Shown here: piece by piece, positions 9,204-19,100 of the stretch
Position numbering within the stretch: position 1 is the first letter of the stretch
Layout of the letters: the number at the start of each line of letters is the position of its first letter
NCBI RefSeq assembly: GCF_000237085.1
Contig: NC_016627.1
Location: forward strand, 2,480,118-2,544,117
Direction: 5' to 3'
DNA length: 64,000 nucleotides
From: Acetivibrio clariflavus DSM 19732
Lineage (GTDB): Bacteria > Bacillota > Clostridia > Acetivibrionales > Acetivibrionaceae
Made by a program: the position numbers and the translations under genes
The notes under the pieces: model-generated
What the model was told of the DNA's origin: nothing
Database searches by the model: none
Seen by the model: only the letters and a program-made list of their open reading frames with translations

Positions 9204-9875
9204 CTACACAAAACCTCCGTCCTTTACCTTGACCACAGTACCAAATCCTCTCGCCACCGACTTACCCAACCCCAGATAATCCGGTATCACAAAATTGGTC
9301 AAAAACCTTCCTTTAAATCCGACCATCTTCTTGTTCTTGAAATTTACTTCCACAGGGCGGAGTTTAATCATTGCCTCTATGGGCTTGTCCACCCAGCAAT
9401 TCAATCCTTTTGCCATGGACAGAATATTACCAACAAGCACTTTCTTCAATATTCCTACTCTCTCTTCCAAGGATGCTTTTACATATTCCTCAAAATTATC
9501 CTGATTAAGCGCCATCCACGGAGTCAAAAATTCATATTCAATCAATCCCTCTGAAGGACCAAATTTCATTGTTTTGAGTATATAGCCCTTCTCAAGGATA
9601 CTCATAATTTTGTCTTTCATATCAATTTCCTTCACATCATAGAAAATATCTATCAATATCTTTGAAGCATCGTTAATGGCAATAATGTTTGGAACTCCGC
9701 TAATAGATTTGTATTGAATTACAGGATAGCCATACTTAAACTTGCCGTCTCCCAAATGATTGTGCAACTCGACATACTCTGGAAATCTTCCTGCGAGATA
9801 CCCTCGTATCTTAGGCACATCCCTGCTTGCAACTTTGTTACCTTCCAGTTTTACAGTAAGCATTTTAATTTCCAA
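9204..9875 (-). CDS. cas6: Cas6b-like crRNA endoribonuclease
   Basis: This 223-residue protein has the two-lobed layout of the Cas6b group. The N-terminal part reads KIRGYLAGRFPEYVELHNHL and GYPVIQYKSISG; His38 and His40 sit where Cas6b enzymes carry the catalytic histidine. The C-terminus has GLGKSVARGFGTVV, the glycine-rich loop of Cas6. It would cut the pre-crRNA eight bases before the repeat end, leaving the ATTGAAAC handle. The start is a TTG at 9875: GGGGGAA lies six bases upstream, while the in-frame ATG at codon 5 is too far away. It sits 15 bases after cas3 and 46 before cas10, so it joins the type I-B and type III halves and probably serves both. Confidence 0.8.
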   Translation of the reverse strand: MEIKMLTVKLEGNKVASRDVPKIRGYLAGRFPEYVELHNHLGDGKFKYGYPVIQYKSISGVPNIIAINDASKILIDIFYDVKEIDMKDKIMSILEKGYILKTMKFGPSEGLIEYEFLTPWMALNQDNFEEYVKASLEERVGILKKVLVGNILSMAKGLNCWVDKPIEAMIKLRPVEVNFKNKKMVGFKGRFLTNFVIPDYLGLGKSVARGFGTVVKVKDGGFV

Positions 9876-9890
9876 TGTAATTCCCCCATT

Positions 9891-12287
9891 TTAAATGAAA
9901 TAATCCCTGTCTATTTTTCTAATAAAGCCTGTATCCTTATCATAGGTACTGCATAACATTTCCCTGCTTATAAAGGTAATCTCCTTTTCATCTATTTCAA
10001 CGTGCTTTTTTACCGCCTGTTCCGGCAAACTGAGCACAAATTGGTAAAAATCTTTTTTCAGCTTATTAAACTGCCTCTTTCTTTCGAAACGATCGGCAAT
10101 AAGCTTTATACTTTGGTATTTTTCCCATACTTCCGATGCCTCGTCATCCGCCTCAATAAATACATCCACTGTTTTAAACTCCTGTTTAATCAGTTCAAAT
10201 GCCTTCGAATTCTTATCTTCTCTGTGTTCAAAAGCCTCTCTGTACCGAAGTTCTCCGATACAGTTCAAAAGCCAATCACTTTCGTCGTTCCCATGGGATT
10301 TCAAACCGTTGTAATACCTTTCTGCCAACTGAAAAATATCTTTTTCCTCTATCATATCCTTATCTTTCAATGCCGATTTGGTCTCTTCCATCAATATAGT
10401 GTCATAGATATAACTTGAATAAGCTTTATCGTGATGATTCTCATTGACCAGATTAACGAGGGTTACAATACCTTTTTTGCCGCACCATTCACGGTTACAC
10501 CGGCCTGCCGTCTGATTGATGCTGTCCATCGGTCCGAAATCCCTGTATACCCTGTCAATGTCAATATCCACTCCGGCTTCAATCATCTGCGTTGAAACAA
10601 TTATCTTTCGGTTTTTGCTGTCCTTTATTTTCTCTATCCTGCCAAGCCTCTCTTTAGGAATAATATTAGTGGATAAATAGTAAACTTCCGCTATATCCTC
10701 AAACTCATCTTTAATATATGAAAATACATCAATGGAAGTCATAATTGTGTTCAATACGATTAAAAAGTCATCTTCTTCATATCGGTTAATCTCATCGTAT
10801 ATAAATGCTTTGAATTCCTCCAGGGTCATCCCGTTTTCAAGCCTGCTTGCATCAATGTTTATGCGGTTGAATTCACTGAAATATCTTTTCTTACATGTTG
10901 CAAGTTCGTATATTTCACCGTCGCTTTCAGAAAAAATCAGCGGCATGGTGGCCGTCATCAATATAAAACGGCAGTTTAGAAATAATGCCATTGCTTTAAA
11001 GGTCTCATTAACCAACTTCCAGTACTTATGCGGTATACTCTGCACTTCATCAAGTATAATAATGGAATTTACCATGCTGTGAAATTTCTTCAGCTTTCTG
11101 TTCCTGTTTGTAAATATGGAGTGCAAAAGCTGGACAAAGGTACTTACCACAATCTCCGAATCCCATGATTCCACAAGATGCTCTGAAATTGCATCGCTGT
11201 ATTCTTCTTTTTTACCGTCCTTTTCCCATTTATAACTTCGTTCCGAAAGGTAATGATGCTTCAGCATTACCTTTGAGTCATCACTGCCCAAAACATCTTT
11301 AAAAACATCAAAGTTCTGTTCTATTATTGAAGTAAAAGGAAGCACATAAATAATTCCGGGATTATATCCCTCTTCCTTTATTATGCGTTCCTTCAGCATC
11401 AATGCAGTCTTAAGTGCGATAAGAGTTTTTCCCGATCCGGTGGGAAGATTAATGGACAATATTTTTTCTTCAAGATTTATATTTCTAACACTCTCTACAA
11501 CATCTTCATATATTTCGTCTCTGCGCTTTGCCATTTGAATATTCTTTATTTCAAGTCCCTTTTTGAAATTATCAACGCAGGATGACAAAAGGTTGGGTCT
11601 ATGCGTGCTTTTCTCAATAAAGTCCTCAATACTCATTTTTTCGCTGTTATATATAGCTTCAAGCTTGTCAGAAAAAATGAGCAGAGAAAAGAGTAAATTA
11701 ATCAGCAAAAACGTTTCAATACCCAGTAATTCCTTCACTTTATTTCTGACTTTTCTGCTTGTCAAATAATCAATGTCCGCCAAAAATTCATCAGTTGTAT
11801 ATTCCGATATAGAAAAATCAATTCCAAGTTCCGCAATTACATTCTGCAGTTCTGTTTTATCAATGCTTTCAAATTGAAGCTTTAAAAGATTTCTATTGTT
11901 TTCATCTCCATGCAATACCGATATAAAATTCGAAAAATCTTCCAGTTCTCCATGGTGTTTAGAAACCACCATATATGAAAAAAAAGCAAGAGCTTCATCC
12001 TTTAAAACTGTGCTTGCAATTTTAAAGGACAAAACTCCTGACAATAATCCGTGACTTTTTTTCTCATCATTATTCTGCTTGCCGTTTACGTTTTTTATAT
12101 AATCCTGAAAATAGGAAGTAGCTTTGCCAAGATCATGAGTTAAAAGATTTATCCGGTTTAACTGACGTATTTTATCATTGGAAAAACTCTTAAAATTAAT
12201 TCTTTTTTGTAATAATATGCTGTCTCCTATCAATGAAACATTTTTTAAATGTTCTTTGAGAAGTTTATCCGGATGCGAAAGCAGCAC
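9891..12287 (-). CDS. cas3: CRISPR helicase-nuclease Cas3 (HD + DEAD-like)
   Basis: This 798-residue protein combines an N-terminal HD phosphohydrolase domain with a superfamily 2 helicase. HD: SHPDKLLKEHL at the start, LTHDLGKATSYFQDYI near 48-63 and KHHGEL near 108. Helicase: LPTGSGKT (Walker A, near 285), IILDEVQSIPHKYW (a DEVQ-type Walker B), LMTATMP, and motif VI within NQTAGRCNREW. Cas3 is recruited by the type I cascade to nick and degrade target DNA. The start is a GTG at 12287 with GAGAGG about 6 bases upstream, 13 bases after cas5. All catalytic motifs look intact. Confidence 0.95.
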   Translation of the reverse strand: MLLSHPDKLLKEHLKNVSLIGDSILLQKRINFKSFSNDKIRQLNRINLLTHDLGKATSYFQDYIKNVNGKQNNDEKKSHGLLSGVLSFKIASTVLKDEALAFFSYMVVSKHHGELEDFSNFISVLHGDENNRNLLKLQFESIDKTELQNVIAELGIDFSISEYTTDEFLADIDYLTSRKVRNKVKELLGIETFLLINLLFSLLIFSDKLEAIYNSEKMSIEDFIEKSTHRPNLLSSCVDNFKKGLEIKNIQMAKRRDEIYEDVVESVRNINLEEKILSINLPTGSGKTLIALKTALMLKERIIKEEGYNPGIIYVLPFTSIIEQNFDVFKDVLGSDDSKVMLKHHYLSERSYKWEKDGKKEEYSDAISEHLVESWDSEIVVSTFVQLLHSIFTNRNRKLKKFHSMVNSIIILDEVQSIPHKYWKLVNETFKAMALFLNCRFILMTATMPLIFSESDGEIYELATCKKRYFSEFNRINIDASRLENGMTLEEFKAFIYDEINRYEEDDFLIVLNTIMTSIDVFSYIKDEFEDIAEVYYLSTNIIPKERLGRIEKIKDSKNRKIIVSTQMIEAGVDIDIDRVYRDFGPMDSINQTAGRCNREWCGKKGIVTLVNLVNENHHDKAYSSYIYDTILMEETKSALKDKDMIEEKDIFQLAERYYNGLKSHGNDESDWLLNCIGELRYREAFEHREDKNSKAFELIKQEFKTVDVFIEADDEASEVWEKYQSIKLIADRFERKRQFNKLKKDFYQFVLSLPEQAVKKHVEIDEKEITFISREMLCSTYDKDTGFIRKIDRDYFI

Positions 12288-12300
12288 GATTTCCTCTCCC

Positions 12301-13014
12301 TTATAATATCATGATATTTTCGTCTATTTCCATAATCTTAGTAAAGTTTTCAAGTTTTGCTTTGATTTTTCTGCTGTTCCTCTCGAACAATATCTCTCTG
12401 TATTCTTTTACATTCCGCTCTTCATCCATCTCAACGGGTATGTTTTCAGTAAAATATTCCCTGTCATCCTCATATTCCACATCGCCTTTTGCAATCCTGT
12501 CCACGGGCAAAACACTTGAAAATTCCACAAATTCTTTGCTCCCGGAAATCTCTTGCCCTTCAAATTCTCCTACAAATGTGTAATTGGCCAGGTTTTCGCT
12601 AAGACCCATACTGATTGTGTATACACTACAGTGTCTTGTAAGGAATTCTTTTAATTTCCCGTATATTTTTTCATCTTTGTGTGTGAAATAAATCCTGTAG
12701 CAAACATCTTTCAAATACTCAATCTTTATTTGGGTACGTTCATGTATTCTGTTCATTGACTTTTTTGTATTTATAAGATTCTCACTGATTCTCACCTTTT
12801 TAATGGGCTTCCTTATGCCTATTCCTATTTGGGCAAGGTCTTTGGTAAAAAGCTTTTGATAATCTTCTTTTCCAAAACCCAATATAGCAGCAATCATACC
12901 TGCAACGGCAGTCCTGGTTGGAATTGAATATGTAAGGGGAGATGTGGTTGTATAAGGTTTTTTGAAGTGTCCATAGGGAGCACTTACATCAAAAACCAAA
13001 AATTTTTGAGCCAT
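12301..13014 (-). CDS. cas5: Type I-B Cas5 (Cas5h)
   Basis: This 237-residue Cas5 of the Hmari/I-B type opens KFLVFDVSAPYGHFKKPYTT and SPLTYSIPTRTAVAGMIAAI, the characteristic N-terminal RAMP strand and PTRT(A)V-G loop. Cas5 caps the 5' handle of the crRNA in cascade. The rest (EKIYGKLKEFLTRH, SGSKEFVEFSSVLPVDRI) follows the family in length and content. The gene is spaced 14 bases from cas7 and 13 from cas3, in the invariant I-B order cas8-cas7-cas5-cas3. No residues look damaged. Confidence 0.93.
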   Translation of the reverse strand: MAQKFLVFDVSAPYGHFKKPYTTTSPLTYSIPTRTAVAGMIAAILGFGKEDYQKLFTKDLAQIGIGIRKPIKKVRISENLINTKKSMNRIHERTQIKIEYLKDVCYRIYFTHKDEKIYGKLKEFLTRHCSVYTISMGLSENLANYTFVGEFEGQEISGSKEFVEFSSVLPVDRIAKGDVEYEDDREYFTENIPVEMDEERNVKEYREILFERNSRKIKAKLENFTKIMEIDENIMIL

Positions 13015-13028
13015 TTCTCTCCCTCTCT

Positions 13029-13946
13029 CTAATATGATTTTTCTTCAAACTTTATTTCCTTAATATCTTTCAGATTAATTCCCTGGCCGTTCAAAACCAG
13101 TTTCAGGTTTTTATCCGCAATGTAAACCACTTTTTCAACTCTGTCCTTGTACAACACAAGCTCATTTACCAGTTCGTCTATTTTTATCGCAAAGTCCTTG
13201 ACTGATCTAATTTTTTCATCGGGCAAGTCAGATACAAGCTCAATCTTGTTTTGCAAATCTCCTATAAAGAAATTCTGCCCGGCTTTATACACCACTCTGA
13301 GCATAAGTCTCGGCATATGCCCCATCTTTGAACGGGTAATGAGATTTTTGGTACCGTTCCACATGGCTTCGTCCAAAAGTTCCACATCTTCATCACTGAG
13401 TCTTGTCTCTTTTGCTGCATTTTCATTTACAATTCCGTGGAATCCTATGAGGGAATAGGGTAAAATGTACTCTTCCCTGAAAGTTTTCTGTGCTTTTCCT
13501 TCACCAGATGCAAAAGCACCCGTACCTTTTATATGCTTTAATGAGACTTTATTTAACGACCTGCCCATGCCAAACTGTACCGGACCGGTGAATGTTATTG
13601 ATGCCTTATCAAGAGGGATAACTCCTCCAAAAAGCCTTATATCAATTGCTTTTTCAATAATCTCATTTAAATCTTCATTAAAATCCTTTGCTCTGGCTTT
13701 TCCGTCCTTTATACCACCCTTTTCCGATTCCAATTCCCTTACAAAAATATCTTTTCCGTTCGAACCGTCATAACCTTTATAACTGAATAAATAATCCCTT
13801 ATTGTTCTTTTTAACCTTACATCGGTTACAATGTTGACACCTGTCTCCTCGTCAATGCGGGGTTTATTTTCATCCAACGGATCGCCATTGGGGTTAGCAT
13901 CGGTTACATCGTATAAAAACAATATTTCCTGCCTGTTTTTAATCAT
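13029..13946 (-). CDS. cas7: Type I-B Cas7 (Csh2 family)
   Basis: This 305-residue Csh2-type Cas7 forms the helical backbone of the type I-B cascade along the spacer part of the crRNA. The signature near the N-terminus is FLYDVTDANPNGDPLDENKP, followed by DVRLKRTIRDYL; FTGPVQFGMGRSLNKV and RSKMGHMPRLMLRVVY are further family blocks. The start ATG overlaps the cas8b stop by four bases, so the two are translationally coupled. Length and motifs are normal for the family. Confidence 0.95.
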   Translation of the reverse strand: MIKNRQEILFLYDVTDANPNGDPLDENKPRIDEETGVNIVTDVRLKRTIRDYLFSYKGYDGSNGKDIFVRELESEKGGIKDGKARAKDFNEDLNEIIEKAIDIRLFGGVIPLDKASITFTGPVQFGMGRSLNKVSLKHIKGTGAFASGEGKAQKTFREEYILPYSLIGFHGIVNENAAKETRLSDEDVELLDEAMWNGTKNLITRSKMGHMPRLMLRVVYKAGQNFFIGDLQNKIELVSDLPDEKIRSVKDFAIKIDELVNELVLYKDRVEKVVYIADKNLKLVLNGQGINLKDIKEIKFEEKSY

Positions 13947-15823
13947 GGTTCAACATCCTCCCCATCCTTTTTTTCTTCTTTAAAATGCTTTGCAAGAGTC
14001 ATACCCAGGACAAAGTAGAAGCTTATATCATCATTGGAAATGTTCTTATCGGCTTCTTCTCCCAACATATACATTCCTATAAGGTATTCCAGTTCTTTAT
14101 AATAGTTCTTGTTGTATTCATTCAATTTATTGACAGCTTCGGAAAATATCCTTTTTACCAATTTTCTGTCCAGTTTCAAACCATTCAGCCTGCTGTAAAA
14201 CGGTTTGCTTTTTCTCTCATCGTACTGTATGTTCAATAACTTTTCTGTAAGAACACCTGTAAGAAATACAGCTTTTTTATAATCTGAATCAAAAGCATCT
14301 TTATAACTTTCATTTTCAAAGAAGTCCAAATACTTTTTATTTTTTTCCGTTTTCTCAATCATTATCTTTTGCACCCCTTTCTCTTTGTCACTGAACAGAT
14401 TGAGTTTTTCGATAAATAAAATACTCATTAGTGCCTGAAGCACAAGAGCATCGATATATTCCTCATTCACAAATGCTGACCGTATTTTTGAAATCATTCT
14501 GTTTAAAAGAAATTTATAACTTATTTTTTTGTATGTGAAAACGTTATTCAGAATTTCCAAAAAGCTTTTGTCAAAGTTTCCTTCTGTCTTGTTGTTTGGG
14601 AAAAAGGTTCTTATTTTGTCAAATCCGAATTTTAAATCATAGGTGGAATTGTCTTTTCCAGGCAGGTTTCTGAACAAATCAATATCATCGATTTTATCTT
14701 TAATTTTCAATATATTCTTAACCTTGCTTGGAACAATATCTTCAATATACAGCAAAATTCTGAAAACACTTCCTGACTGTTCTTCTTTATATATCAACAT
14801 GTTATAGTTGAGAAAATTTTTACTGTCCTTCATTATATCAAGAAAATCTCTCTCACTTGCCAACAGGTTTTGCCTCGTATCTTTTTCAGTGGAAAAGTTT
14901 TTGTTCTTTTCAAACTCTTCCAATGTTTTAATAAATTCTTTTTCATCTTCTTTATCCCTTATTACTGCTTTAGGTATTACGAAATAATTGAATCCGGAAA
15001 ATCTGGATGAAAGGTTTTCCCGTAAATACTTTTTGCCTTGTTCCAATTTTTGTGCACAACTGCCGCATACAGGGTAGTTCTTCCATGCATTCTCCTGTTT
15101 GAATCCTCCGCTTACAAAGCCTATTTTGTCAACAGTGTATGAATTGTAAGTATTCACAAAACCAAAAACTTCAGTTTTTTGTTTGCAGTAATAGCAGATA
15201 CCTATTCCCTTTGATGTAGTTCCATATTTATTGAAATACTGCTCATTCGAAATTTTACCGAGTCGATCTTTTATTATGTTAAAATCCCCCATATACCTTT
15301 CATTTTCGTTTTCAAACAATGATAATGTTATAATGAAGGATTCACCTTTTTCCAACGTAATTGATTTTATTTTTTCTGAGATCTCATTTTCGATTTTTTC
15401 TTGATTTGAAGATATGTACTCATAGATATTTTTAAATATTGTAAACTCTTCATAGGACGGATTTGAATTTTTCAGAATATCATTGAGAGAAATCATGATT
15501 TTGTTTAACGTCTTCGACGGGTCTGTATATTTTGAAGTAGGTGTTATATCTCCACCTCTGGCGCTTCCCTTTTTGTATGCGTATTTAACTATCTTTTTAT
15601 CCGAGAACTCTTCATACTCGATACCTCTATAACCAACATTCCGTTCATTCAAGTTAAACCCAATTTTTAAGACGTGCCTGTAGTTTCCTTTTTCATTAGG
15701 ATTCTCAATGACTTGAATATAATCATCTGCTTCGACGCTTTTGCTATTGAGTACATACTCTCCTATCTGCAATATACCCGTAAGCAACAAGACACCTTCT
15801 CTCAGAGCAGTAATATTTTGCAT
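13943..15823 (-). CDS. cas8b: Type I-B large subunit Cas8b (Csh1/TM1802 type)
   Basis: This 626-residue protein heads the cas operon. It has the zinc-ribbon of the TM1802/Csh1 group: ICYYCKQKTEV near 204 and PVCGSCAQKLEQGKKYL near 255, giving two CxxC pairs. Cas8b recognises the PAM and begins target unwinding in cascade. The flanking I-B gene order supports the call. The ATG at 15823 has no ribosome-binding site; a strong promoter ends only about 12 bases upstream, so either the mRNA is nearly leaderless or translation begins at an internal codon such as the TTG at codon 12, which follows GAGAAGG. The C-terminal ~150 residues are helical, and in many I-B systems this part also yields the small subunit Cas11b by internal initiation; I did not locate such a start. 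Confidence 0.88.
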   Translation of the reverse strand: MQNITALREGVLLLTGILQIGEYVLNSKSVEADDYIQVIENPNEKGNYRHVLKIGFNLNERNVGYRGIEYEEFSDKKIVKYAYKKGSARGGDITPTSKYTDPSKTLNKIMISLNDILKNSNPSYEEFTIFKNIYEYISSNQEKIENEISEKIKSITLEKGESFIITLSLFENENERYMGDFNIIKDRLGKISNEQYFNKYGTTSKGIGICYYCKQKTEVFGFVNTYNSYTVDKIGFVSGGFKQENAWKNYPVCGSCAQKLEQGKKYLRENLSSRFSGFNYFVIPKAVIRDKEDEKEFIKTLEEFEKNKNFSTEKDTRQNLLASERDFLDIMKDSKNFLNYNMLIYKEEQSGSVFRILLYIEDIVPSKVKNILKIKDKIDDIDLFRNLPGKDNSTYDLKFGFDKIRTFFPNNKTEGNFDKSFLEILNNVFTYKKISYKFLLNRMISKIRSAFVNEEYIDALVLQALMSILFIEKLNLFSDKEKGVQKIMIEKTEKNKKYLDFFENESYKDAFDSDYKKAVFLTGVLTEKLLNIQYDERKSKPFYSRLNGLKLDRKLVKRIFSEAVNKLNEYNKNYYKELEYLIGMYMLGEEADKNISNDDISFYFVLGMTLAKHFKEEKKDGEDVEP

Positions 15824-15834
15824 TTCATATAATC

Positions 15835-15863
15835 ATATTACATCTTTTGATAAGTTTTGTCAA
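15835..15863 (-). promoter_or_regulatory. Strong sigma-A promoter of the cas operon
   Basis: On the minus strand TTGACA (15863-15858) and TAATAT (15840-15835) are separated by exactly 17 bases. The predicted start is near 15828, leaving only 4-5 bases before the cas8b ATG. The rest of 15864-16051 is AT-rich and holds no gene that I can support. Confidence 0.75.
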
Positions 15864-16051
15864 GTACAAATTACATTTTTCTTCAAAATATGTGTTATTT
15901 CTGTAAAGAATAAAATATATAATGATTTCTTTCAATCCTTTAATTACTTGTTCATTTATATAATAGCAAGTTTATCTTTAAATTGCTTCGAATTTTTTAT
16001 TTTTTTACGTAAGTTTTGTAAAGATAAAAGATTATTGAGTACCAGAAAAGT

Positions 16052-16088
16052 ATTAAGTCCCTGTTTTTACTGGATATACTACTTCAAC
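16052..16088 (-). repeat. Degenerate terminal CRISPR repeat
   Basis: A 37-base stretch matches about 27 positions of the array repeat and keeps the block ending TACTACTTCAAC intact. It is separated from the first good repeat by a 39-base spacer-like segment (16089-16127). Decay of the last repeat marks this as the leader-distal, oldest end. It carries T, not A, at the position that differs between the two repeat types in the array. Confidence 0.75.
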
Positions 16089-16127
16089 GATGTGTACTAC
16101 GACCTAAGCGCCGCGTGTGTCAGGTGT

Positions 16128-19100
16128 GTTTCAATCCTTATTTTGCTGGAAGTTCTACTTCAACTGCTGACCTTGAGTTTACAGCATTGGCAACTGTTAT
16201 GTTTCAATCCTTATTTTATTGGAAGTTCTACTTCAACACGCTCATCACGTACACACGATTTCCAGTCGCACTTATGTTTCAATCCTTATTTTACTGGAAG
16301 TTCTACTTCAACGTATCTTGAAGGGCAAAGCTTTGTAGGTAATTATGAGTTTCAATCCTTATTTTACTGGAAGTTCTACTTCAACTACAGCAGTTACTTA
16401 TGCATTATATCAACAAATAAAGTTTCAATCCTTATTTTACTGGAAGTTCTACTTCAACCAGCCAATCCCAATATAACCGCCGTGGCTATTTTGAGTTTCA
16501 ATCCTTATTTTACTGGAAGTTCTACTTCAACGTTCGCCTGCAAAGTTATTTCCTATTCTAGCAATTGGTTTCAATCCTTATTTTACTGGAAGTTCTACTT
16601 CAACATTAATAGAAAAATGGAATAATACAGACCCATATATTTAGTTTCAATCCTTATTTTACTGGAAGTTCTACTTCAACATTGACGGTCTGCTGTTATA
16701 CCGTCTATAAAAAAAAGTTTCAATCCTTATTTTACTGGAAGTTCTACTTCAACTATTAATATAACATATAAAACATTGAGATATTACAAGAAAAGTTTCA
16801 ATCCTTATTTTACTGGAAGTTCTACTTCAACTTTCCCACCATGAGAACCAAAATCATCAACTTCTTCTAGTTTCAATCCTTATTTTACTGGAAGTTCTAC
16901 TTCAACCAAGACAGCGACACCTATAGGCAATGGACTATTTTAGTTTCAATCCTTATTTTACTGGATGTTCTACTTCAACAATAGATGCCAAAGAAATGGG
17001 AGACATTGCAAGAAAGAGTTTCAATCCTTATTTTACTGGATGTTCTACTTCAACTTAACTTGTTGCCTGCCATTATGGCACCCTCCTTTCTGTTTCAATC
17101 CTTATTTTACTGGATGTTCTACTTCAACCAAAACAATACGCTGTATAAGGGTCAGTTATATCTAAGTTTCAATCCTTATTTTACTGGATGTTCTACTTCA
17201 ACAAGTATGCAGACCGAATCAAGGAAGAACTTAAGGTTATGTTTCAATCCTTATTTTACTGGATGTTCTACTTCAACTCGGCGAAGAATGGTTTAACAGA
17301 TTGTCCGAACTCGGTTTCAATCCTTATTTTACTGGATGTTCTACTTCAACCAGAACCTCCAAACCAAGTGATGTTTAATTTGCGAAGTTTCAATCCTTAT
17401 TTTACTGGATGTTCTACTTCAACTACGGTATACGCAGGAAAAAAAGACATCGAAGGCATGTTTCAATCCTTATTTTACTGGATGTTCTACTTCAACTATA
17501 TTATGGAAGTTTGTGAGACTCACACTCACTAGGTTTCAATCCTTATTTTACTGGATGTTCTACTTCAACCTGTTTTAATAATTGATATAATATCTGGATC
17601 ATAATGTTTCAATCCTTATTTTACTGGATGTTCTACTTCAACCAGGTATGATGGTGCAAATATTTTCTACGGCTATGTTTTGTTTCAATCCTTATTTTAC
17701 TGGATGTTCTACTTCAACATTTGTAGACGGATTAGGAGCATTAAAGCAAGCCATATAGTTTCAATCCTTATTTTACTGGATGTTCTACTTCAACTTAACA
17801 CCCTTGTGCTGATTGAGGAGCTGACCGTAACGTTTCAATCCTTATTTTACTGGATGTTCTACTTCAACAGGCTTTTTTAAGGAGAATATATGAAGTAATA
17901 TGTTTGTTTCAATCCTTATTTTACTGGATGTTCTACTTCAACCAGCATTAATAAGCTGATTTACCTTTACAATAACTTTATGTTTCAATCCTTATTTTAC
18001 TGGATGTTCTACTTCAACTTAAAAGTCCCATCTCTAATTTGCATATCCTCACTCTGTTTCAATCCTTATTTTACTGGATGTTCTACTTCAACTTTAGGAT
18101 ATTTTGCCTGTAAATCTAATAGATATTTAGTGTTTCAATCCTTATTTTACTGGATGTTCTACTTCAACACGAACTTGAGGAAATAATGGCGGAATTACCG
18201 CTGCGTTTCAATCCTTATTTTACTGGATGTTCTACTTCAACTTTAGGATATTTTGCCTGTAAATCTAATAGATATTTAGTGTTTCAATCCTTATTTTACT
18301 GGATGTTCTACTTCAACACGAACTTGAGGAAATAATGGCGGAATTACCGCTGCGTTTCAATCCTTATTTTACTGGATGTTCTACTTCAACGAATATAAGT
18401 GATAAGTTAGGAAGCTTAACTGATGCAGGTTTCAATCCTTATTTTACTGGATGTTCTACTTCAACGGAGTTATATTATCTGTTGAATACGGTGTATATGC
18501 TTTAGTTTCAATCCTTATTTTACTGGATGTTCTACTTCAACATATACTGAGATTAGACATACAATCACCTCTTTTAAGTTTCAATCCTTATTTTACTGGA
18601 TGTTCTACTTCAACCGTGTTAATCCGATTGTTAACCTATTTGTCAATTTAGATGTTTCAATCCTTATTTTACTGGATGTTCTACTTCAACGATACTATCT
18701 CAAAACCCTCGTCGAGAGATCCATCTTCTTGTTTCAATCCTTATTTTACTGGATGTTCTACTTCAACTTAATTTTTTATCATTGCAAAACTGTTTAAGCC
18801 AAAAAGGTTTCAATCCTTATTTTACTGGATGTTCTACTTCAACTTAATTTGCACAAGGAGGTGCTGGCAGGGTTTATCCCGTTTCAATCCTTATTTTACT
18901 GGATGTTCTACTTCAACAATATACCAAGATATTCAATGCTAACAGGGATAAAATGTTTCAATCCTTATTTTACTGGATGTTCTACTTCAACCTGTTTTTT
19001 CAATTTCAAATATTCTTTTTGACATTTGTTTCAATCCTTATTTTACTGGATGTTCTACTTCAACAACATTTGGAAAATCTTTGGCGTACCATCCATAGAC

